A stretch of 64,000 bases of DNA from Candidatus Obscuribacterales bacterium (GTDB lineage: Bacteria > Cyanobacteriota > Vampirovibrionia > Obscuribacterales > Obscuribacteraceae). Made by a program: the position numbers and the translations under genes. Shown here piece by piece: positions 58,296 to 64,000 of the stretch. Under the pieces are notes generated by a model, which ran no database searches, was not told where the DNA came from, and saw only the letters and a list, made by a program, of their open reading frames with translations. Where the stretch lies: the NCBI GenBank assembly GCA_031292355.1, contig JARLHI010000003.1, positions 186,001-250,000 of the forward strand. The letters run 5' to 3'. Each line of letters opens with the position of its first letter. Position 1 is the first letter of the stretch.

Positions 58296-60212
58296 GTGAA
58301 TCGCTCGAGAAAGTTTTATAGCTGGTTTCTTGAGGGCATGAAGCCCAGTGCTCCCGCCCATAAAGAACACAAATCGTCCTGGTACAACGTTATGTGCTTG
58401 ACCGGGGTGGATTATTTCGCCAGCCTCGGTTATGCGCCTGGTATCGCCGCTCTCGCAGCCGGAGTACTTGCTCCATCGGCGACACTGGTTCTAGTTTTTC
58501 TGACAATATTTGGCGCATTGCCGATGTACAAAAAGGTCGCCGAAAAAAGTCCTCACGGACAGGGCAGCATCTCTATGCTCGCGACCATGATTCCTGGCTG
58601 GCCAAGCAAAGTTCTGATTCTCGTCCTAATTGGCTTTGCGGCTACCGACTTCATCATTACGATTACACTTTCTGCAGCCGACGCAGCCGCGCACATTGCT
58701 CAAAACTCTTATGTCGTTGATTTGTGCCACCAACATACTCAAATATCCTTTTTGCAAGACCGCATGGTCACGACATCTGCACTGCTAGCCGTTCTTTGTA
58801 CCGTTTTTCTGATTGGCTTTAAAGAAGCAATTTTGGTGGCGGTAATAATCACCTGGTCATATTTATTACTCAATTTGGGCGTTGCCGGTGTGGGCATCTA
58901 TCAGATCTTTTTGCATCCCAACTTATGGGGCAACTGGCATCAGCAGCTCTGGTCTTTGTATAAAACACCGCTCGCTATGACGTTGCAGTCGTTGATTATC
59001 TTTCCGCAATTAGCTCTGGGTATGTCTGGATTTGAGACAGGTGTTGCTGTCATGCCCCTGGTAGAAGGCGACGCCACCGATTCAGAAGCAGATCCAGCTG
59101 GTCGTATTCGCAATACCCGCAAACTGTTGACTGCCGCTGCCATTACTATGTCCACTTTCTTGCTCACTAGTAGCTTGATTACAACAATGCTCATTCCGCA
59201 GGCAGACTTTCAAGAAGGCGGCGTGGCAAACGGTCGCGCGCTCTCCTATATCGCCCATCAATATTTGGGCAGTGTCTATGGTTCGCTTTACGATACATCT
59301 ACAATTTTCATTTTATGGTTTTCGGGAGCTTCATCTTTAGCTGGACTTCTCAGTCTGGTCCCTAGATACCTACCAAAATTCGGTATGGCGCCGATGTGGG
59401 CCAGGGCAACGCGACCACTTGTAATGTTCTTTGGTGCGGTCTCATTCGTCGTTACCTATATATTTAAAGCTAACGTAGATGCTCAAGGTGGTGCATACGC
59501 CACTGGCGTTCTCGTCTTAATGAGTTCGGCTGCTCTGGCCTGCGTTCTTGTTACGCCAAAACAACGGCACTGGCAACGCCTGATGTTTTCTGGAATTTTC
59601 CTAGTCTTTGCATACACCACAGTGATGAATGTTATACAAAGACCAGAAGGCATCCATATTGCGATGTTCTTCATCGGCACAATTTTTGTGATTTCGTTTA
59701 TCTCGCGCGCAGTGCGCTCTACTGAGCTGCGCACCAGACGCGTCAATTTCGATGAAACGGCTGACGAAATCATCAAAGAATTTTGCGGCAAAACGATGCA
59801 TATAATTCTGCGACCACCAGGTTCTTCGAATTACCATGCTTGCGCAGAAGAGGCACGCGAAAAACATTATCTCGACGTGCCTCACCTAGTTTTTCTTGAG
59901 GTTACTATCAAAGATGCATCTGATTTCTCCGAAGAGCAACTGACAGTAAATGGTCGCGAAGACGGCAGTTATTACATTCTCTCTTGCGAAAGTCCGGCTG
60001 TGCCTAACGCCATTGCCGCTGTATTACTGGCATTAAAGAACAGAACGCATGCCATTCCAAACGCTTATATGTACTGGACTGAAGGCAATCCGCTGTTTTA
60101 TGTCTTGAAGTATTTATTCTTGGGCGAAGGCGAGACCGCGCCTGTAACGCGCGAAATATTGCGCGAAGCGGAAAGCAATCCGCACGAACGTCCGCGGATT
60201 CACGTCGCTTAA
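58296..60212 (+). CDS. APC family permease with C-terminal cytosolic domain
   Basis: This is a 638-residue secondary transporter. Twelve or more helices span ~25-470. The opening VMCLTGVDYFASLGYAPGIA is the TM1 Gly-rich substrate site typical of APC amino acid permeases. QLALGMSGFETGVAVMPLVE (TM6 region, FETG) and FLVFAYTTVMN-like segments are consistent. After TM12 a ~160-residue soluble domain follows (DETADEIIKEFCGKTMHIIL, then HLVFLEVTIKDASDFSEEQL, IAAVLLALKNRTHAIPNAYM). It has an alpha/beta, regulatory look, and relatives in Actinobacteria and elsewhere share it. The substrate is unknown. GTG 58296 or ATG 58338 may be the start. Confidence 0.8.
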   Translation: MNRSRKFYSWFLEGMKPSAPAHKEHKSSWYNVMCLTGVDYFASLGYAPGIAALAAGVLAPSATLVLVFLTIFGALPMYKKVAEKSPHGQGSISMLATMIPGWPSKVLILVLIGFAATDFIITITLSAADAAAHIAQNSYVVDLCHQHTQISFLQDRMVTTSALLAVLCTVFLIGFKEAILVAVIITWSYLLLNLGVAGVGIYQIFLHPNLWGNWHQQLWSLYKTPLAMTLQSLIIFPQLALGMSGFETGVAVMPLVEGDATDSEADPAGRIRNTRKLLTAAAITMSTFLLTSSLITTMLIPQADFQEGGVANGRALSYIAHQYLGSVYGSLYDTSTIFILWFSGASSLAGLLSLVPRYLPKFGMAPMWARATRPLVMFFGAVSFVVTYIFKANVDAQGGAYATGVLVLMSSAALACVLVTPKQRHWQRLMFSGIFLVFAYTTVMNVIQRPEGIHIAMFFIGTIFVISFISRAVRSTELRTRRVNFDETADEIIKEFCGKTMHIILRPPGSSNYHACAEEAREKHYLDVPHLVFLEVTIKDASDFSEEQLTVNGREDGSYYILSCESPAVPNAIAAVLLALKNRTHAIPNAYMYWTEGNPLFYVLKYLFLGEGETAPVTREILREAESNPHERPRIHVA

Positions 60213-60226
60213 ATTCAGTCGTCTAT

Positions 60227-60589
60227 TCAAGCGGAGCGCATGACTCGAATCTGTTGCAAATGACTGGGTTTAACGTGCTGAACTTTTGGTGGTAAGGCTT
60301 CGTGCACAACAGGCTTGATTTCAAGTTTTTGCATGCAGATTTCGCGAGCGCGCTTGCGGTGTTCTTCGGCTTGATCTAATTTGCTCTGGCATTCCTGCGT
60401 AAAAGCGAGATTGTTCAAGGTAAGAGCGAGCGTCAGATCATCTACATAATGATACTGACCGAGCATCGTCAATCGTTCGGCGAACAATTCTTCAGCGACA
60501 TCGAATCTACGTCTACTCAACGCATTCTGTGCCAGATCGTCGAGCCTCTTCAAACGCTCATTGCTTACAACTATTTTGCCTTCGTTCAT
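60227..60589 (-). CDS. Small TPR-type protein
   Basis: This is a 120-residue cytoplasmic protein. Two helical repeats are visible: KRLDDLAQNALSRRRFDVAE followed by ELFAERLTMLG, and LALTLNNLAFTQECQSKLDQ followed by AEEHRKRAREI. The second, with LxxLAxxxxxxxxxxxAExxxxRAxxI, is a typical Kinesin-light-chain-style TPR. The C-terminal 35 residues are Pro/His/Lys-rich. No catalytic motif or signal peptide is present. It converges on the permease gene. The 217-base upstream gap toward the AraC gene (60590-60806) shows no other gene. Confidence 0.6.
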   Translation of the reverse strand: MNEGKIVVSNERLKRLDDLAQNALSRRRFDVAEELFAERLTMLGQYHYVDDLTLALTLNNLAFTQECQSKLDQAEEHRKRAREICMQKLEIKPVVHEALPPKVQHVKPSHLQQIRVMRSA

Positions 60590-60806
60590 ACTGGTGCAAC
60601 CCCGAGGAATATACCTTCGATATACAGATTTTCACACGCCTCTTTGCAAGTCCAAAATTAACATTCCTTAATGGCGGGCGAACCAGTCCCAATTGTGACA
60701 ATCCAAGCCTGATTCAGTTGTTTAATGGCGTGCTTAACAGTGGCGATCAAAGTCTGGTGGGACTTACTGGGTAATCCATCAATTACTGTTCTCTGCCCCA
60801 AAATTG

Positions 60807-61775
60807 TTAGGGCGAAGAGGAGGTCGCTCCCGCCAAATAACTATAGTCGGGGTCGTTTTGCCGGCGGAAGCTTCCTGGGGCGAGCCCTGTTTCCCTTCTA
60901 AAGGCCTTGGAGAAAGCGGCTTCGGATTGATAACCGACATCGACGGCAATTTTGGCGAGATTTTGAGAACCCTCTTTCAAAAGTTGCTGAGCCTTATTCA
61001 TGCGCCAAGACGTGACGTATTCCAGAGGTGTCTTGCCTGTGAGCGCCGCAAATTTGACAGCGAAAGATGAACGGGACAGATTGGCAGCTTCGGCCAGGGA
61101 TGATACCGTCCATGGTGCTTGGGGTTTTTCATGAATTAAAGCGAGAGCCAAGCCAATTTGAGGATCGGAGATGGCTTTAAGAAAGCCTATAGTGCTTGGA
61201 CAATCTTTTGATTGACCGATAGAAAATCGTAGAGTGTGAATAAAAAGAAGGTCCGTCAGTCGGCTAATGGCAATGATTGAACCAGGTTTGTTGCCTGAGA
61301 TTTCTGAAACTATTAGACGCAGCGTCATCTCTAGCCAGGGTTCACTTTGTAATTGTTCAGCTTTGACATAGATGTATTCTGGTAAAGAATCAACGAGCGG
61401 ATTTTTTGCCATAGTATCAAATGTAATGCAGCCCATAATGGCCGTTGTCATCGCTCCGCCGCCACCAAATTTGATCACTTTCTCGTCGTCGCCTGGTTGT
61501 GGGAACTGGCTTATTGGCACAATCTCGGCATCATTGCCGGACTTAAAAACATAACCACTACATTTAGGGACCATAATAAAATCGCCGCCAGTTAGTGTAA
61601 GTGAATGCCCAAGCCCATCAAAATCGGCATAGCAACTGCCTCGCACTACAAAAATAAATCCAGCGTGACCATTGGCGCCATCAAAGCGCAGCCCCCACGG
61701 AGCAGTAAATTCCGCTTTGCAATAAATACTGCCTGTAAATTGCAGTGAGTCGAGCGTATCAGATAGTATGTCCAT
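60807..61775 (-). CDS. AraC family transcriptional regulator with cupin domain
   Basis: This 322-residue regulator has an N-terminal AraC-cupin region (about 1-190; GANGHAGFIFVVRGSCYADF, GGDFIMVPKCSGYVF) as in the cupin_6-type subfamily, and a C-terminal double helix-turn-helix: LIHEKPQAPWTVSSLAEAAN then LSRSSFAVKFAALTGKTPLE, and NLAKIAVDVGYQSEAAFSKA then FRRETGLAPGSFRR. The AraC signature is complete. It is divergent from the azoreductase gene with a 118-base shared region carrying an inverted repeat, so it probably controls that gene and itself, responding to a small redox or electrophilic compound. Confidence 0.88.
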   Translation of the reverse strand: MDILSDTLDSLQFTGSIYCKAEFTAPWGLRFDGANGHAGFIFVVRGSCYADFDGLGHSLTLTGGDFIMVPKCSGYVFKSGNDAEIVPISQFPQPGDDEKVIKFGGGGAMTTAIMGCITFDTMAKNPLVDSLPEYIYVKAEQLQSEPWLEMTLRLIVSEISGNKPGSIIAISRLTDLLFIHTLRFSIGQSKDCPSTIGFLKAISDPQIGLALALIHEKPQAPWTVSSLAEAANLSRSSFAVKFAALTGKTPLEYVTSWRMNKAQQLLKEGSQNLAKIAVDVGYQSEAAFSKAFRRETGLAPGSFRRQNDPDYSYLAGATSSSP

Positions 61776-61818
61776 TAAACCATGCGATTTCCCATATCTG
61801 GACGATTGGATATAAAGT

Positions 61819-61862
61819 TTGGACTAAATGACATTGAGAGTCCAATGCGGCAATCCTATCAT
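61819..61862 (+). promoter_or_regulatory. Azoreductase promoter with inverted repeat
   Basis: TTGAGA (61834-61839), a 17-base spacer and TATCAT (61857-61862) form a promoter pointing to azoR. An inverted repeat TTGGACT...AGTCCAA (61819-61825 and 61839-61845) overlaps the -35 box, a natural binding place for the divergently encoded AraC protein. Confidence 0.55.
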
Positions 61863-61893
61863 TAAAGTCTAATCGCTACTGGAGAAAAATGGA

Positions 61894-62529
61894 ATGGCCA
61901 AAATATTGCATGTGGACTCGAGCAGTCGCTCGAAGAATTCAAACAGCCGTCAGCTCTCAAAATATTTTGTAGAAAAATGGATCGAAACACATCCTGCCGA
62001 CAGCGTCATCTATCGAGACCTGGTGCAGGATTCTCTAGTACCACTTACAGATACTGTCATTTCAGCCATGTACACACCCCCTGAACAACGCACGGAAGCT
62101 ATGTCATCGGATTACGCGACGCTGATAGATAAAAACGTACAAGAAGTCATTGATGCCGACATCTACGTCTTTGGCGTACCAATGTACAATTTCAGCGTGC
62201 CTGGCGCCTTCAAAAGCTACATTGATCGTATTGTCGTGGTTGGACGCACTTTTAGTTACGGAGCCGACGGCTTGAAAGGACTTTTGCAAAACAAGAAAGC
62301 TTTCATTCTTCGATCTTCAGGTTCAAATTTTGACGGACCTCCTTACGCCAGCATGGACTTCCACGAACCTTATCTACGGGCAATCTTCGGCTTCATTGGT
62401 ATCTCTGACATAACCTTTGTAAAAGTTGACGGACACTCTGAAGAAGAAATCTCCGCAGCCATGAAGAAAGCCAAAGAACAGATCGATCATCTCACTGCCG
62501 AACAAAAACTAGTTTCAGCGGGTCGTTAA
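61894..62529 (+). CDS. azoR: FMN-dependent NADH-azoreductase
   Basis: This 211-residue flavodoxin-like enzyme reduces azo bonds and quinones with NADH. The FMN phosphate site is KILHVDSSSRSKNSNSRQLS (3-22). FGVPMYNFSVPGAFKSYIDR followed by IVVVGRTFSYG is the diagnostic central motif, and SSGSNFDGPPYASMDFHEPY then LRAIFGFIGISDI completes the family pattern. The physiological role is probably quinone detoxification or thiol-stress defence. It is divergent from an AraC regulator with a shared control region. GGAG lies about 10 bases before the ATG. A long hairpin follows the gene. Confidence 0.93.
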   Translation: MAKILHVDSSSRSKNSNSRQLSKYFVEKWIETHPADSVIYRDLVQDSLVPLTDTVISAMYTPPEQRTEAMSSDYATLIDKNVQEVIDADIYVFGVPMYNFSVPGAFKSYIDRIVVVGRTFSYGADGLKGLLQNKKAFILRSSGSNFDGPPYASMDFHEPYLRAIFGFIGISDITFVKVDGHSEEEISAAMKKAKEQIDHLTAEQKLVSAGR

Positions 62530-62542
62530 CTTCGCATAAAAC

Positions 62543-62590
62543 TTGAACACCAGAGACGCTATATGCATTAGTCTGTCTCTGGTAGTTCAA
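62543..62590 (+). terminator. Long hairpin after azoR (possible terminator)
   Basis: TTGAACACCAGAGAC (62543-62557) pairs with GTCTCTGGTAGTTCAA (62575-62590), about 14 paired bases with a 17-base loop and a small bulge. There is no T-run after it, so it may be a Rho-dependent or mRNA-stability element rather than an intrinsic terminator. Confidence 0.4.
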
Positions 62591-62665
62591 TATGCGGTTG
62601 CAAACAGCTTCTCTGTTGGAACTGAAAAGATATTCGTACACTAGTTATTTTGATTCGGAGAATTC

Positions 62666-63316
62666 ATGAAGTACAACGCTCAATCTTTAATTGGTCTTTC
62701 TGTGTTCGCGATCAGTCTGGTCGGTTTTCAGTCGGTTTCTGCCATCGAACAAACCGCCGCAAAAACCGCGACTGCATGGAAGCTAGATCCTGCTCACACA
62801 TCGGTTCGATTCACAATTCAGCACATGATGGTGTCGAAAGTTCCTGGCGCCTTCGCCAAAGTTTCTGGCACCGCCAAGTACGACGGCAAGGATTTGAAAA
62901 ACGCTTCAGCTGATGCCACCATCGACACAACCAGCATCAACACCAATGAAGAACATCGTGATGCTCATTTAAAGAGTCCCGATTTCTTCGACGTCGCTAA
63001 ATTCCCAACGATCACCTTCAAATCGTCGAAAGTGACACCAGAAGCAAATGGCAATTTCAAATTGACCGGCGCATTAACAATGCACGGCGTCACTAAAGAC
63101 GTCACACTCGATTGCGAAAAACTGGCAACACCAGTCAAAGACGCTAAAGGACATCTCCATAGCGGAACATCAGCTACAACCACCATCAACCGCAAAGATT
63201 TCGGTTTGACATTCAACAAGGCGCTGGATAACGGCGGCACAATGCTCGGCGACGACGTTAAAGTTAACATCGACGTCGAACTCGTTGAAGCCGAAGACGA
63301 AAAAGCGAAAAGCTAA
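62666..63316 (+). CDS. YceI family periplasmic lipid-binding protein
   Basis: This is a 216-residue protein with a signal peptide (SLIGLSVFAISLVGFQSVSA, cleaved near AIEQ, ~27). The YceI lipocalin-like barrel follows: WKLDPAHTSVRFTIQHMMVS, then GAFAKVSGTAKYDGKDLKNA, SADATIDTTSINTNEEHRDA, HLKSPDFFDVAKFPTITFKS and LTGALTMHGVTKDVTLDCE. Members bind polyprenoids or fatty amides in the periplasm and are induced by stress in several bacteria. GGAG lies 6 bases upstream of the ATG. It lies 136 bases after azoR, behind the hairpin, with its own terminator. Confidence 0.92.
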   Translation: MKYNAQSLIGLSVFAISLVGFQSVSAIEQTAAKTATAWKLDPAHTSVRFTIQHMMVSKVPGAFAKVSGTAKYDGKDLKNASADATIDTTSINTNEEHRDAHLKSPDFFDVAKFPTITFKSSKVTPEANGNFKLTGALTMHGVTKDVTLDCEKLATPVKDAKGHLHSGTSATTTINRKDFGLTFNKALDNGGTMLGDDVKVNIDVELVEAEDEKAKS

Positions 63317-63350
63317 TCTCCTTTCGGATTTTAAGAATGCTAGAAAAGAG

Positions 63351-63381
63351 AGCGTGCATCATAAGTGGTGCACGCTTTTTG
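63351..63381 (+). terminator. Rho-independent terminator
   Basis: AGCGTGCA (63351-63358) pairs with TGCACGCT (63369-63376), loop TCATAAGTGG, followed by TTTT. It ends the yceI-type gene transcript and lies just before the convergent argH end. Confidence 0.8.
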
Positions 63382-63402
63382 CTTGTGATGGTCATCAAAG
63401 AC

Positions 63403-64000
63403 TCAGGTCTTAGTTTTCACTTTCTCTAGAGCCGACTTTACGCTGGCCGGCGCCGTACTGCCGCCAGAGCGCTTCGCTTTGACCGATCCAAGGGGATCAA
63501 ATAACACAAATACTGTTTCTGTAAATTGCGGCGCAAAGCTTTGAAAATCCGCGAGTGACAGTTGCGAAAGCAGCAAATTCTTTTTTTGCGCATAGGCAAC
63601 TAAAGACGAAACCGCTTCATGCGCTTGACGAAACGGACAACCTTTTTCCACCAAAAATTCCACTAAATCGGTACTCATCATGCCAGGATCGCTTGCGGCC
63701 TCAAGCATTTGGTCTGGGCAAACAGACATATTGTCGACAACAACAGCCATCACTTTCAGGGCAAGGCATAAGTCTTTGCCCACTTTGATGGCAGGCGGCT
63801 TGGTTTCTTGCAAGTCGCGATTATAACCAAGTGGCAATCCTTTTAAAGTAGTCATCACATTAATCAGCTCGCCCAGCATGCCACCAGCTTTTCCTCTCAC
63901 CAGTTCAACTGGATCTGGATTTTTCTTTTGCGGCATCAAGCTCGAAGCAGTGGTGACAGCATCGGCAAATTTGACGAAGCCAAATTCACTGCTTGCCCAG
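63403..64000 (-). CDS. argH: Argininosuccinate lyase, C-terminal part (cut by window edge)
   Basis: This is the last ~198 residues of ArgH, which splits argininosuccinate into arginine and fumarate in arginine synthesis. The frame is open to the right edge. The family signature SSLMPQKKNPDPVELVRGKA (catalytic Ser loop) is near the edge, followed by TTLKGLPLGYNRDLQETKPP and the C-terminal helical region FRQAHEAVSSLVAYAQKKNL. The end GGSTAPASVKSALEKVK matches the usual tail (GGTAPxxV). It converges on the yceI-type gene, separated by a terminator. The N-terminal half lies beyond 64000. Confidence 0.95.
   Translation of the reverse strand, partial: WASSEFGFVKFADAVTTASSLMPQKKNPDPVELVRGKAGGMLGELINVMTTLKGLPLGYNRDLQETKPPAIKVGKDLCLALKVMAVVVDNMSVCPDQMLEAASDPGMMSTDLVEFLVEKGCPFRQAHEAVSSLVAYAQKKNLLLSQLSLADFQSFAPQFTETVFVLFDPLGSVKAKRSGGSTAPASVKSALEKVKTKT

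Noticed and set aside
58046..58321. 91-codon plus-strand reading frame before the APC permease.
   Set aside because: No recognisable protein character, overlaps the likely permease start, and lacks a ribosome site.
1..64000. CRISPR arrays, insertion sequences, prophage genes, rRNA genes.
   Set aside because: None seen: no regularly spaced repeats, no transposase or phage structural motifs, and only one tRNA.

Overview
The window reads as chromosomal DNA of a Gram-negative, heterotrophic bacterium. Support for this: lpxA and fabZ (lipid A and fatty-acid synthesis), murF, TonB-type and signal-peptide proteins, an outer-membrane style set of exported Gly-rich proteins, and many TPR, HEAT, WG-repeat and serine/threonine-kinase genes. 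The mixture of many small lineage-specific exported proteins with HEAT/TPR proteins, a zinc-ribbon Ser/Thr kinase and a GH144-like glucoamylase-fold protein resembles non-photosynthetic relatives of Cyanobacteria (Vampirovibrionia/Melainabacteria, Obscuribacterales type). That placement is an inference from gene style only; no rRNA or ribosomal protein is present to test it. No prophage, insertion sequence or CRISPR array was seen.

Layout. 1-9.8 kb: a loosely packed accessory stretch with a truncated MFS gene, decayed gene remnants (a YCII-type relic at 778-967 and a frameshifted gene at 7873-8191), a WG-repeat exported protein, a histidine phosphatase, a GrpB protein, a HEAT protein and a shikimate dehydrogenase-like gene. 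9.9-16.8 kb: a YbiT-type ABC-F ATPase behind a possible attenuator, hypothetical proteins, a large glucoamylase-like protein, and a TPR protein with a PH-like tail. 16.8-28 kb: a minus-strand block with an acyl-CoA ligase, murF, a protein made of MshEN-type repeats, four tandem paralogous exported Gly-rich proteins, a family 2 glycosyltransferase, an MFS exporter, lpxA and fabZ. 28-38.4 kb: mostly plus strand, with folE, a metallophosphoesterase, tryptophan 2,3-dioxygenase, photolyase, a VOC protein and a Ser/Thr kinase; then a minus-strand TonB-like gene and tRNA-Asn; then a YbjN-like protein, an inositol-phosphatase family enzyme and RNase D. 38.5-42 kb: a long acyl-CoA dehydrogenase followed by a previously hidden, decayed exonuclease III gene (xthA) on the minus strand and about 1 kb of weakly coding DNA. 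42-52 kb: an RHH regulator, a HEAT protein, gluconokinase, an aldo/keto reductase with an AmpG-like permease, a dual-specificity phosphatase, an ArsR-type regulator, inorganic pyrophosphatase and a Uup-type ABC-F. 52-64 kb: hypothetical proteins, the bufferin-like operon, an APC permease, a divergent AraC regulator/azoreductase pair, a YceI protein and the end of argH.

The most interesting system is the three-gene operon at 55129-57093. It encodes a small exported Lys-rich precursor ending in an EGKCG motif, a DUF692/MNIO (multinuclear non-heme iron oxidase) enzyme, and a DUF2063 partner. This is the architecture of bufferin/HvfABC-type copper-related RiPPs. Here the precursor has only two cysteines, both in ExxCG contexts at its C terminus, and its last codons overlap the GTG start of the enzyme gene. 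Other notable items are the four-gene Gly-rich exported family, the dead xthA whose 3' end appears to double as the terminator of the convergent acyl-CoA dehydrogenase gene, a metallophosphoesterase that lacks part of its metal site, and several inverted repeats placed on promoters of regulators.
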